Source of the DNA: Scleromitrula shiraiana
Lineage: Eukaryota; Ascomycota; Leotiomycetes; Helotiales; Sclerotiniaceae
Reading direction: 5' to 3'
Assembly (NCBI GenBank): GCA_028455995.1
Contig: JABELC010000002.1
Span: 1,798,001 to 1,862,000, forward strand
Length of the DNA: 64,000 nucleotides
Of the stretch, positions 50,252 through 62,750 are shown piece after piece; position 1 is the stretch's first letter, and every line of letters starts with the position of its first letter. Made by a program: the position numbers and the translations under genes. The notes under the pieces are model-generated. The model was not told where the DNA came from and ran no database searches. It saw only the letters and a program-made list of their open reading frames with translations.

Positions 50252-52856
50252 AATATATAATATTTAAATATTTTATTTTTAAATATAGTTAAAAATACTA
50301 TTACTACAAGTTTATTTAGAATATTTATATATTATAAAATTAATTTATATATAACTAGTTTATAATTAAAATTATTATCTTTATCATTGAATTTTATTGC
50401 ATTATCATATATTTTATTTAAATTGATCTAATATTAGACTTTTAATATATAATATTAATAGTTTTCTTTTTAATAATATCTTTAATCTTTATATTCGTTT
50501 TTATATATATATACTTTTTTATCCCTTTGCTTTTCTTTTTAATTTTATTTATATTGAAAATTATAGTTATTTTAATTATAATTATAACTATTTTGATTAT
50601 AATCATTTTAATTATTCTAAAGTATACAATAATCTTAATTAAATTAATTTCAATCAAATTGATTTTGATTATATTGATTTTGACTAGATTAAAATATACG
50701 ATTATTTTGATTATAGTAATTTTTATTATAATTATTTATATTATAGTGATTTTGATTAGATTGATTTTGATTAGATTAATTTTAACCAAGTTGATTTTGA
50801 TTAAGATAGTTTTAATTAGATTAAGGCATATAATTATTTTGATTATAATGATTTTTATTATAATTATTTTCATTTTGATGATTTTGATCATTATATAATA
50901 TATAGTTATTAGATAAAGTTATATATTAAATAATATAGTGTATAAAATTATATATTATTATTATTAAAATAATTCTAAATAAATATTTAAAATTGATTTC
51001 TATTATAAATTAGATATTTTTTAATAATTCATTAAAATGCCTTAATAAATTAACTATTATTTATATAATTAAAATATTTTATTTAATTTGCTTTCTTTTT
51101 TTAGCTTGTTTTCTTATATTTTCTTTTTAATTCCATTTCTACTTTAAATTTTTTATTATTATCTTTATATTATTAAATTTAAATTTTATTAATCGATCTT
51201 TATAGATCTTTTTTAAATAAACCTTAATCTATTTAAAGTATAATCTTATATATATTATATTTTATATTATATAGATTATTAATATAAATATATTAATATA
51301 AATGCTATTTCTTTATAATGCTTTTTTTATTATTATTAAATATCCTTTATTTAATATTTAAAATATTTCTATATTTATATTTTCAAACATTTTTTTAAAA
51401 TCTATCTATAAATTTATATCAATAAAAATCTTTAAATTATTAATTATATATTTATCAAATTTATATTTTAAATAACGATTTATTATATATAAATCTTTTA
51501 TATCATATTTTTTATATTTATTAATAAAATCTAAATTATTTAAAAATAATTTATTAAATAAATCTTTATAATGCTTTTTATTTTATCTGAATTTAAAGTC
51601 TTAATCATATTCAAAATCATATATATTATTATTTTTTAATTATTATTTTTTTTTAAAATCAAGTATAAACCCTCCAAAAATGTTATTTATTATATTTTTA
51701 AATAAAGAGACCTTTATCTATATTTGAAATATTAGGATTTATATTTGTCTAAATATTTTTTATTAATATTATTTTTATAATAAATCTATATATATTAGAT
51801 TTTTATTAAGATTTTTTAATAATATTTTTAATATTAATTAAAATTTTTTAATTTGATTAAATATTTGTTTTAATTGTTAAATTATTAATAATAATTCTAA
51901 ATCTTAAATATTTATATTTATTAGATTATTTTCTCTTTATAATTGTTTAAAATTTATACTTGTATTTATGTTTTTTAATTTCCTTTTTTCTTCTATATCA
52001 TTTTTGTTTATTATACTACCTATAGTATTATAATATAAAATAAAAAAATATTTATAATAATATTATATATCTATTTATTAAATAATATAATAATTATTAT
52101 TAAATTTATTTTTGTTTAGTTTTTTTATTATTATTAAATAAATATTTAATATTAAATTAAAGATTTGATCTAATAAAATTTTAGATTAAATATAATTACT
52201 CGATTTGTAGAATGAATTTGATATCAAATTAAAATTTATTCTAATAAAGTTTTTAAATTAAATATAATTATTTTGGTTTATAAAATAAATATATAATAAA
52301 CAAATTTGTTATAAAATAAAAAAAAAATAAAGCAATTATAAAGAAATATAAAAATATAAAAAAAAGTTTATTAAAGGTTTTATAAAAATTTCTAAATAAA
52401 AGTTTTTGCATAAATAATTTTATTATTGCCTTTATAGTTATAATAAAATAATCATTATTATTAATGTTTTTATTTATTAAAATATTTTTTTAAATAATAT
52501 AATAAATATCCAAATAATATAATATAATTTATATTTTTATTATTATTTTATTTATAATAAATATTTAAATTTTATAATTCTAAGATCGATTTAAAAACCA
52601 TTCAATCTATAATAAACATTTAGATTTTATAATATCTAAATTAAAATTGAAAACTATTATTTCTATAATAAATATTTAATTATTATAAAATTCAACTTTT
52701 TTCTTTATCAAAAAAACTAAATAATTTATAAAACTTTTTATTATTAAAAATTATAAAAAGTTTCTTATTAATAATAAATAAAAACATTTAGAATTTATTA
52801 AAATTAATATTGTATATAAAATAAAAGTCCTAATTTGTAATATATATACTAATTAA

Positions 52857-53015
52857 TATTTATATGATTTTAAAGGTATAGAACTATATAATTATAATAT
52901 TAATCTGTATTATATTATTTGTTTAAGGAGATCAAGAAGGGTGTTGTACGCCGTTGAGAGTATATATCTCTTCAACGGGCACGTGACGTAAGGTCACGTG
53001 CTGACTATACAGACA
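52857..53015. repeat. Family A LTR, right LTR of A1
   Basis: 159 bases, ending CACGTGCTGACTATACAGACA minus nothing at the tip; one base shorter than the family norm at CTGAC. The terminal 80 bases are nearly free of RIP-type change. Confidence 0.87.
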
Positions 53016-53231
53016 AATTCTTCCGTTAGTTTTGCTAATACTACTAGTAGGATTGAATATTTGTATTTTAAAGGAATATTCAAAAATAGATTAGGTCAAC
53101 ATCACTAATTGTGGGTGATATCATAAATTAAAAACTTGAAGGCCTACTAGTAAAATCATCTAGCTTATTCAAGTTGATCCCCACAATTAGCTCTCCTAAC
53201 ATGAATCACTCAAAAGAAATCTATATCTTAC
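53016..53231. other. Host DNA island between A1 and A4, with a large imperfect hairpin
   Basis: 216 bases of non-transposon DNA bounded by the AATTC duplication of A1 and the CTTAC duplication of A4. It contains nested inverted repeats: CTAATTGTGGG (53105-53115) with CCCACAATTAG (53180-53190), and inside them ACTTGAA (53134-53140) with TTCAAGT (53168-53174), around an ACTAGT. The same ACTAGT, ACTTGAA and TTCAAGT words fill 22330-23470 on the other side of the nest. Confidence 0.8.
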
Positions 53232-53391
53232 TGTTTGTATGACTCTGGGGGTATAGAACTATATAATTATAGTATCAATTAATATTGTATTATTTATTTA
53301 AGGAGTTTAAAAAGGATATTATATGTTATTGAAGATATATATTTTTTTAATGGATATATAATATAAAATTATATGTTTGATTATATAGATA
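53232..53391. repeat. Family A LTR, left LTR of A4
   Basis: 160 bases, TGTTTGTATGACTCTGGGGG to TATAGATA, preceded by the target duplication CTTAC. Confidence 0.9.
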
Positions 53392-54599
53392 TTGGTAATT
53401 TTTTGAAAATTTGATGTTATGTATATAAAAAGTTGAAATTTATAAAAACTATGAATTATTTATATAAAATAAAAATAAAATAAACTTTTTTTAGTTTTTT
53501 GTTATTTTGAAATTTTTATAATTTGTTTGTATATAATATAATATTTTGAAATTAGATTGAAATAAATATTATCTAAATTGTGTATTATTGTTGTTTTATA
53601 TTATTATTATTTTTTATATTATATCTTTTATTATTTTATTTTATAATAATTGTATATAAATTAAATAAATAGAATTGATTATTATTTGATTATTCTCTGA
53701 AAAATAAATAAAAAAAGAAAAAAAATTAAAATTCTTTTTTTTGTTTAATCTATTTATTGATTTTTATCGATATCTTGTTTATATTGATAAGTTTTTTTAG
53801 TATTAAGTAAGGTTTTGCTTTTATTATTGTATTTATTAGGTTATTATTATTATTAATTTATTGTATTTCTATAATTTTTTTATGCTTATATAATTGGTGT
53901 AATATTATAATATCGATTATAAATTGTTTTTTGATTATTATTTTGAATTTGATTAATAATTAAAATAGGGAATATAAATTGATATAAATAATTAATAATA
54001 AAATATAATTATTAAAAATCTTATTAATTATATTTTTAATAATAATTATTATATTAAAACTAAAAATTATTATATAAAGTTTTAATATTAATATAGTTTA
54101 AATAATATATTTATATTTAATTAAAAATTAATGTACAATATTTATATTTTTGTTTTTATTTGTTAATATAATAATATATTTAATTTAGGATAATAGATTA
54201 GGATTATTAATATATAAGGCGTTAATAAATATATATATACAAAAAGTATTAAAATTAAATAATATAAATTAAAATTTTTTTATAGAGTTTTTTTTTTATT
54301 ATTATATGTATTTATTAAATGTTTTTATATTTTCATTATCTAATTCGATATTTTATGCAATCCATGCTAGATTAAATAAAGTCTTGAATTAGTAATAAAT
54401 TATAATATAAATACCATAAGCGCGCTATATAATATATTATTTTTTTAATATTGCATTTTTTTGGAGTTTGTTATATGTTTTGTGTATATCAATATTGATA
54501 TTTTTGATTTATTTTATATTTTTATATTAAAGTTTTTGATTTATTATAATCGTTAAACTTTTTAATAATATTAGACTGTTATTAAATTTGAATAAATAT

Positions 54600-55470
54600 A
54601 TTTTAGTTAATTATTTTTATTCTTTATATAAGAATTTGACTTTTTTTAAATAATATTCTTTTTTACAAGTGAATTGTTTATTAGCGATGATTAGAATATT
54701 ATCGATTTACATCGCTATAATTCTAAATCCTTATTTATATATATATAATAAATAAAGGTTATATATTAATACCGCCATTCTAAGCTTTATAATATAATAG
54801 TTTAAATATATATTAAATTAATAATTTTTTATCTTTAGGATTTTATATAATAATTATATTATATAAAATATAGTTTTAAATAAATATTTTATTTCTAAAA
54901 TTACATATATAAAAATAAAACGTATAAATTTCGAATTTGTTTATATATATGCTTAAATGATATTATATAAATAAACATTGAATACATTATTGCCTTTTAT
55001 TATTATTATAATGATTATAATTATTAATACTAATTAATAAATTAAATGTTATATAATTAAAGATTATATAAATACAATATATTTTCTTATATTATTAAAA
55101 CTTTATATAATAAGCCTTAATTTTTTATATATGTTCTTTATATCTAAATATTTGAGTTTATTAATTTATTTGTATTTAAAGATTTTTATTTTTGTTGAAA
55201 TCTTTTTTTATTTTATTATTTCAAATATATCGATTTTTATTAATCCATTTAATTCCTTTTTTCTTGATTTTATATATATTCTATTTATTTCTTTTTTATT
55301 ATATTTAATTTATTTAACAGAGGGAATTAACTTTTTTATAAAAAAAGCATTAATTGGGTATATAATATATTTATTATTTAATAATATTATGATATTTAAT
55401 AATGTTTTTTTAAAATCTTTATTTTTTATATATAGTCTAAATTGTATTTTTTATTATATATTTTATTAGA
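54600..55470 (-). pseudogene. Decayed reverse transcriptase of element A4
   Basis: In the minus strand, read through stops, the start of a Copia RT (RVT_2) can be recognised as SRKKELNGLIKIDIFEII at about 55270-55210. The catalytic strand reads M-stop-IDNILII at about 54709-54690, where the family has a V/T-D-D core: the second Asp is now Asn. Equivalent places are about 31.59 and 32.15 kb (A1), 34.78 and 35.33 kb (A2), 44.08 and 44.64 kb (A3). This is the basis for the Copia assignment and for the minus orientation of all four A elements. The long plus-strand frames rich in Ile, Leu, Phe and Tyr are shadows. Confidence 0.75.
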
Positions 55471-58400
55471 TATATTAATAAAGTTAAATCATTATTAATA
55501 ATAGAGTATTAAAGCTTTAATCTTTTTTTAATTTACCATATCTACAAACTATTAACTTAAGTGATTCGGATATTATTATTTTTAATATTTTTTAAATAAT
55601 TGATTAATTATTATTATTGTTTATAAATATAGATAGTGTATAATTTTTTATATATATTATTAATAATATTAATATTGAATTAACAAATTCTTTATAATAT
55701 GGATAAATCAATATTAATTATATAATTATAATATAATTATTTATATTGATTTTGTAGTTTTTGTTCTTTATCGATTTAAAAATATAAAATCTTATTTATT
55801 TTCTTTTTTTTATTTTAGTAATTTCTTTATACATTAAAATTTCTAAATATATTTTTAAGTTATATATTATATATATAAATAATCTATTTTACTTTTATAA
55901 TATATCTTTTATTAATTAAATCGCTTTATATTTATAGATTTTATTGCTTGTTTTTTGTAATTTTATTATTTGATTAATGATAGTTTTTGCTAATAAATTT
56001 GATTTTTCTATATATTTAAATATATTAAATATTAAAAATATTGGAATTAGTCTATTAAAACTTGTTAAATCATTTATAGTCTTCATTATTATTTATAATA
56101 TTTGTTTTTTTATAAAATTAGATTATTACAATTTATTTTATAAAATCTTAAATACTTATTATATAATTTTATAATATTGTTTAATTTTATTAATTGATTA
56201 ATAAGATTTTATAAAAACTATCTTTATTTTGATTATTATAATATTTATATATTTATTAAATTTCTTTATAATAAATTATATACTTATATTAATAATAATA
56301 TAATCTAAAAATCTTATATAGATATTGATTTATTTAAATCAAATTGCGTCCTAAATATATTTTGTTAATAAATTATTTAAAAATATTATTATTTAATATT
56401 TTATTGCTTTATTAAATATATATAATATCGTTTTTCTATTAATATATATAATATTAACTATAATTATATAATTAAACTGAATATTATTATTCTTACTATC
56501 GCTAATCTTGAATTTAAATTTTTTTAATAATTTGCCATATATCTAATATTAATCATAATATTTTGTTAATTTATTGATTTTATCTTTATTTATATTATCA
56601 TAATTAATTTATTTAAATATATTATATAATCTATAAACAATTAAATAATTAAAATATTTATATAAATATTATAATTCTATTTCTATAAAATAATAAATAT
56701 TATCCAAAATTATTGATTATATAAATATATTATAATTATATTTTTATAATAAAAAACTATAGCTGTATTTTTATATAATAAAGAAATATTCATCAATTTT
56801 ATTATAAATAATTTGATTTTTAATATTATTAAAAAATATATTAAATCTATTCATATTTATCAAATAAAATAAAAATGATATATTTATATAAACAATATAA
56901 ACTTCAATTTATTTAATCAATAATTTGATTTCGCATAATTCAATAAATTCTTTAATATCTTTTTTTCTAAATATAACTTTTGCAATTCTTATCCTATTAT
57001 AATTAATAATTAAATTGATTAACTTTTGTAATATTTCGAATTATTGTCTATTAATAATTAATATTATTATTACTTCTATATTAATTATAATGCCTTAAAA
57101 TTTATTAAGGTTATATTTACTATTTGCAAAAAATATTTTAAAATTATATATAATTTATTTTAACACTATATTTCCTTTAACTTAATCATTATCAAATAAT
57201 TTTTTATATATTAATATATATTTAAATATTTTTTTTATAAGCTTAACGATTATTTATAAACTATTAATTAAATTATTTAATATATAATATATTTCTAATA
57301 TAATTTTATTTAAATATTTTATTCTTATACAAAATACTTTATAGATTTTTTTGATATTCTTTTTCTTTATTTTTTATTCTCCTTTATAATATATTAAAAA
57401 TTGCTTATACATATAGTTATCATTATCTTTAATAATTCTTTTTTTATATTTTCTTTAAACTTTTTTTTAACTTGATTTTAGGTAATTTATAAAAAAATAT
57501 TCTTTTTTTTTATATACCTAATATCGTCTTTTATAAATTGATCTAAAGTTTTCTTTATTATATTATTTTTAAATATTAAATTATAATTCAAATCGATTTT
57601 AATAATTATTATATTCTTTTTAATTATTATAATTATTTATTCTATTATATTTATTATAATTAAAGTTTTTGCCTTAATTTTATAAATTATCTATAAATTC
57701 TTTTTTAATATAATATATATTAATATTATTATTTTATAATTTATTATAAATTTAGATTATTTTTTTAATTTCTTAAATAAGATTAAAAATATTCATAATT
57801 AATCAATAATATACTTAAATACATTATTTAATTTATTAATATAATAAAATTATTTTTTTATAAAAATATAATTGATTTTTTATATCGCCTAATAAAATCT
57901 TATATAATTACTTTATTTCTATAAAAAACAACTTCAAGTATTATTCGAGTTTTTTTTTTTAATTTTTATTTATAATACTTTTTATCATTAATTTTATCCA
58001 TTTATTTATTATATTATAATAATATAACTCTCTTTGATATCATATTTTAAATTCTATAATTAAACCCCTTATTTTTTATAAAAATATAATAAAATTCGAT
58101 ATATAGTATTCAAATATTTCATCTTTAAATATAATTGGAAATACTATTATTATAAATTCATTCAATATATTTGCACATTATAAAATCAATTTATATATAA
58201 TTAATTTATAATCAAAATCGTTATTTTTATTATTAAATTTTATTATATTGTTATATATTTTGTTTAAATTAATCTAATATTAAATTTTTAATATATAATA
58301 TTAACAACTTTTTTTTTAATAATATCTTTAATCTTTATATTTATCCCTATATATATATACTTTTTTATCCCTTCATTTTTTTCCTTAATTTCATTTATAT

Positions 58401-60702
58401 TAAAAATCATAATTATTTTGATTATAATTATAGCTATTTTAATTATAATCATTTTGATTATTCTAAAATATACAATAATCTTGATTAAATTGATTTTAAT
58501 TAAATTGATTTCGATTATATTGACTTTAATTAAATTGAATTTGATTAAATTAAAATATATAATTGTTTTAATTATAATAATTTTTACTATAATTATTTAT
58601 ATTATAATAATTTTAATTAAATTGATTTTGATTAAATTGATTTTAATTAAAATAGCTTTAATTAAGTTAAAGCGTATAATTATTTTGATTATAATAATTT
58701 TTATTATAATTATTTTTATTCTAATGATTTTGATTATTATATAATATACAACTATTAAATAGAGTTATATATTGGATAATATAACATATAAAATTATATA
58801 TTGATATTATTAAAATAGTTTTAAATAAATATTTAGAATCAGCTTTTATTATAGATTAAATATTCTTTAATGATTTATTAAAATATTTTAATAAATTAAT
58901 TATTATTTGTATAATTAGAGTGTTTTATTTAATTTATTTTCCTTTTTTAACTCGTTTTCTTGCATTTTTTTTTTAATCCCATTCTTACTTTAAATTTTCT
59001 ATTATTATCTTTATATTATCAAATCTAAATTTTATTAATTAATCTTTATAGATTTTTTTTAAATAAACCTTAATTTATTTAAAATATAATCTTATATATA
59101 TTATACTTTATATTATATAGATTATTAATATAAATATACTAATATAAATACTATTTTTTTATAATGTTTTTTTTATTATTATTAAATATCTTTTATTTAA
59201 TGTTTAAAGCATTTTTATATTTATATCTCTGAATATTTTTTTGAAATTTATCTATAGATTTATATCGATAAGGATTTTTAAATTGTTGATTATATATTTA
59301 TCAAGTTTATATTTTAGATAATAATTTATTATATATAAATTTTTTATATTATATTCTTTATATTTATTAATAAAATCTAAATTGTTTAAAAATGATTTAT
59401 TAAATAGATCTTTATAATATTCTCTACTCTATCTAGATTTAGAGTTTTAATTATATTTAAGATCATATATATTATTATTTTTTATTTATTATTTTTTTTT
59501 AAAATCAAGTATAAACTTTTTAAAAATATTATTTGCTATGTTTTTAAATGGAGAGATCTTTATTTATATTTAGGGTATTAAGATTTTTATTTATCTAAAT
59601 ATTTTTTATTAATATTATTTTTATAATAGACTTATATATATTAAATTTTTATTAAAATTTCTTGATAATATTTTTAATGTTAATTAAAATTTTTTAATTT
59701 GATTAAATATTTGTTTTAATTATTAAATTATTAATAATAATCTTAGGTTTTAAATATTTATATTTATTAGATTGCTTTTCTTTTATAATTATTTAGAGTT
59801 TATATTTATATTTATGTTCTTTAACCTTTTTTTTTTCTTTATGTTATTTTTATTCATTATATTGCCTATAATATTGTAATATAGAATAAAGGGGTGTTTT
59901 TAATAATATTTTATATTTATTTATTAAGTAATATAATAATTATTATTAGATTTGTTTTTGTTTAGTTTTTTTACTATTATTAAACAAATATCTAATATCA
60001 AATTAAAAATTCAATTTAATAAAGTTTTAAATTAGATATAATTGCTTAATTTATGGAATAAATTTAATATTAAATCAAAATTTGTTTTAATAGAGTTTTT
60101 AAATTAGATATAATTATTTTAATTTATAAAATAAATATATGATAAACAAATTTATTATAAAATAAAAAAGAAAATGAGATAATTATAAAAAAATATAGAA
60201 ATATAAAAAAGAAATTATTAAAAGTTTTATAAAAATTTTTAAATAAAGATTTTTGCATAAATAATCTTATCATCGCTTTTATAATTATAATAAAATAGTT
60301 GTTGTTATTAATGTTTTTATTTATTGAAATATTTTTTTAGATAGTGTGATATATATTTAAATAATATGATATAATTTATATTTTTATTATTATTTTATTT
60401 ATAATAAATATTTAAATTTTATAATTCTAAAATTGATTTAAAAACTATTTAGTTTACAATAAACATTTAGATATTATAATATTTAAACTAAAATTAAAAA
60501 TTATTATTCTTATAATAAACATTCAAGTATTATAAAGTTTAATTCTTTTTTTTATTAAAAAATTAGGTAATTTATAGAATTTTTCATTATTAAAGATTAT
60601 AAAGAATTTTTTATTGATGATAAATAAAAATATTTAGAATTTATTAAAATTAATATTGTATATAAAATAGAAATTTTAATTTATAGTATATACATTAATT
60701 AA

Positions 60703-60862
60703 TATTTGTATGATTTCAGGGGTATAAAACTATACAATTATGGTATTAATCAGTATTGTATTATTTATTCAAAAAGTTCAAAAAGAGTGTTGTACGCCAT
60801 TGAGGATATATATCTCCTCAACGGACATGTGACGTAAGGTCACGTGTTTGACTATACAGACA
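60703..60862. repeat. Family A LTR, right LTR of A4
   Basis: 160 bases ending CTATACAGACA, then CTTAC. It keeps both inverted repeats: TTGAGGA/TCCTCAA around TATATATC (about 60801-60822) and an ACATGTGAC/GTCACGTG pair (about 60824-60846). Confidence 0.9.
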
Positions 60863-60867
60863 CTTAC

Positions 60868-61150
60868 TCTGGTATATTGATAGATGTGCAATAACATGTG
60901 TGATCGTTCTTTAACACTGGCAGTTCTCAATTTATTGATCTCAATCATCAAGATTTCTAGAACCAAAATAAACATCACTTCTGGAAACAAGTGAGCCAAC
61001 GTCCAGGGCACATCAAATCCAAAGACATAGTTCGACGATTCTAGCGTGATATTAAAACCTCTATAGATTTCTTTATTATAGATATCCAATCTGTGTATTC
61101 CCAATTTAGGCCACGAACATTCTAACGAGTCAGACCTCGCGAATTCCGTT
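60868..61150 (-). pseudogene. Coding-like fragment cut by A4, unrecognised
   Basis: The minus strand is open through DSLECSWPKLGIHRLDIYNK, then EIYRGFNITLESSNYVFGFD and VPWTLAHLFPEVMFILVLEI, up to the A4 insertion point. With A4 removed the frame would run into AGA-GTAAGA, a splice-donor-like sequence. Composition looks coding, but the family is not recognised and nothing upstream connects to it, since the next minus-strand gene ends at 61177. It is probably the remainder of a disrupted gene. Confidence 0.3.
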
Positions 61151-61176
61151 TAATTAGATAATCAATTACTTCATGA

Positions 61177-62750
61177 CTATGTAAGTGGAAACCATTGATT
61201 GAACACATCACTAGGGCCACAGTCATATTTCCGTCCAAGCTCCTGCAACCAAACGACATTATCACCATAAATAGTTTCGGGATACTCATATCTAACAGCA
61301 AAGCTGATGTATCTGCTCCTTTCTCAGCATTATAAAATTGCCTAATTAATTCTCACCGAAAAAAAGGGAAGAAATTGCGTGCTATTGTGTTCGAGACCAT
61401 CAGTAGATCGCCAGAGATTTCTGAATTTCTTTTCAAAAGCTTCTGCTACAGAGTCCAGACTAGAATCCGAATACCAATTACTTACCACCGCTGTAAATTT
61501 AACAGCGGAAGTGAAACAATATAAGAATAATGACCAGCCAAATTTCTTGACTATATCAAACGAGTAGCATTCGACAAATACGGATGAGCTCCCCAAACCC
61601 AGATTCTTACGTACTCCATATACTCGTTCCATATAGCTCTCCAAGTTGCTGGGAGCATTTATCCAAGTCCGACTCCGTAGGATGGTTTTCGTCCTCCTTT
61701 GATGCATAGAGTATCATTAGCAAAATTTGATTGTCCGTAGGGTTTTCTCGCATACTATTTGCAATGGGTCCTATCTCAAGATTGGTGCAAAAGTAGCTTG
61801 ACCGGCAGCTGACGATTCGTCGTAGAAAGGGGATACGACTACGGCGGAATATAGTCGGGAGCACATGAAGTAGCGAAGTACATGAATACCGACATTGGAG
61901 CTTGGAAGGTAAGATGATGGATTGTTGTAGCAGTCCGCCCAATCTTATCCTCAGTGAATATAAGACTGTCGGTCCAAGTTATACGGTTAATCACTGGATA
62001 TGTCTTGATTGTAGCATATGTTACAATGCCAGAATTAGACTCTGCACCACGGATAGCCTACCAAAGTTCCTCGTTCGTCTGAGCATCAACTTGAATCCAC
62101 GTCCCCTCTGCAGTCATAAGATCCATCGTGATAAGATTGTCGACTCCGAGACCGTAGAGGCTCATCATATGTCCTATTTCTCCGAGCGTGGCATGAACAT
62201 AACATCATTACAATTTCCTGTTGCTACTTGAGCTCCATTCGCATCTGTAACCTGGATCACTTCAGATATGATACTACCACCTCCAAAAGCAATGGTAGAC
62301 TCCCCCTGGTTGAGCTTGACTGTGTTCTGTTCTATCCTCGAAGCTTGACCGTGACATCTTTTTGACGAATGTAAAATGTTTCGACTCATCCGTATGCTCC
62401 AGTCTGAGGGAGAAATATGATCCCATTATCAACGCAATATTTCACCTAGAGAAACCGTGTATTTATGCTTTTATTAGATGAAAAGTAGAGTTCTTACCGT
62501 AGCAACAACATCTACCTCCATTGCAATATTAACCACCCTTCCTGGCATCGGAGCCGCAAAGTCACTCCATCTCAAGGCACCAGAATGAAAATGAAAGATA
62601 GACAGACGCCTTTCTGCTAACAAAGCACCCAGACCCGAATCGATATCGATATCGATGGATTCACTCGTAGAGTCGTAGAGCGAACTTGCATATCCTAAGC
62701 GTCTATCAAACCGAGCAGAGAAAGTACCCTCGCAATGCCCATGGTCTTGA
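61177..62750 (-). pseudogene. Decayed FAD-linked (BBE-like) oxidoreductase
   Basis: Minus-strand pieces in several frames match the fungal VAO/BBE-type FAD oxidoreductase layout from end to end. These are WSDFAAPMPGRVVNIAMEVD near 62570, VKYCVDNGIIFLPQTG near 62420, STIAFGGGSIISEVIQVTDA near 62270, YGLGVDNLITMDLMTAEG near 62130, SNSGIVTYATIKTYP near 62020, VECYSFDIVKKFG near 61560, AFEKKFRNLWRSTDGLEHN near 61410, and the ending VFNQWFPLT with a stop at 61177-61179. One intron is still recognisable (62446-62497, GTAAGA...TAG). Breaks: TGA for Trp at 62386-62388, TAG for Trp at 62058-62060, loss of the Gly-rich segment around 62180-62200, and frameshifts near 61880, 61600 and 61370. The 5' limit is uncertain. 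Such enzymes often serve secondary metabolism. It is non-functional as it stands. Confidence 0.8.

Larger units (their letters stand above)
23528..53015 (-). mobile_element. Outermost Ty1/Copia element A1, split by three later insertions
   Basis: Left LTR 23528-23587 plus 30186-30284; right LTR 52857-53015; both flanked by AATTC (23523-23527 and 53016-53020). Its own DNA survives in four pieces: 23528-23587, 30186-33305, 40917-42601 and 50257-53015, which add up to about 7.62 kb, the same as the undivided copies. The left and right LTRs share a one-base deletion (CTGAC/TTGAC where the others have TTTGAC), which ties them together as one pair. Coding strand is minus: RT traces lie at about 31.6-32.3 kb and Gag traces at 50.5-50.9 kb. 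All frames are ruined by C-to-T/G-to-A change. Confidence 0.88.
53232..60862 (-). mobile_element. Ty1/Copia element A4
   Basis: An uninterrupted 7631-base copy with LTRs 53232-53391 and 60703-60862, starting TG and ending CA, flanked by CTTAC on both sides (53227-53231 and 60863-60867). Coding strand is minus, so the element's 5' LTR is the right-hand one. After it, the minus strand reads Gag (about 60.6-58.3 kb, Q/N-rich at 58418-58744), integrase region, RT (about 55.47-54.6 kb) and RNase H towards 53.4 kb. No frame is intact. Confidence 0.9.

Noticed and set aside
23750..60700. Many open frames of 60-135 codons rich in Ile, Leu, Phe, Asn and Lys
   Set aside because: They arise because the sequence is almost only A and T. 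They differ between copies of the same element, and the recognisable pol and gag remnants lie in other frames with stops.
23528..60862. Tandem array or segmental duplication as explanation of the family A copies
   Set aside because: Each copy has its own pair of LTRs and its own 5-bp target duplication, and interrupted flanks rejoin perfectly; independent insertions explain this better.
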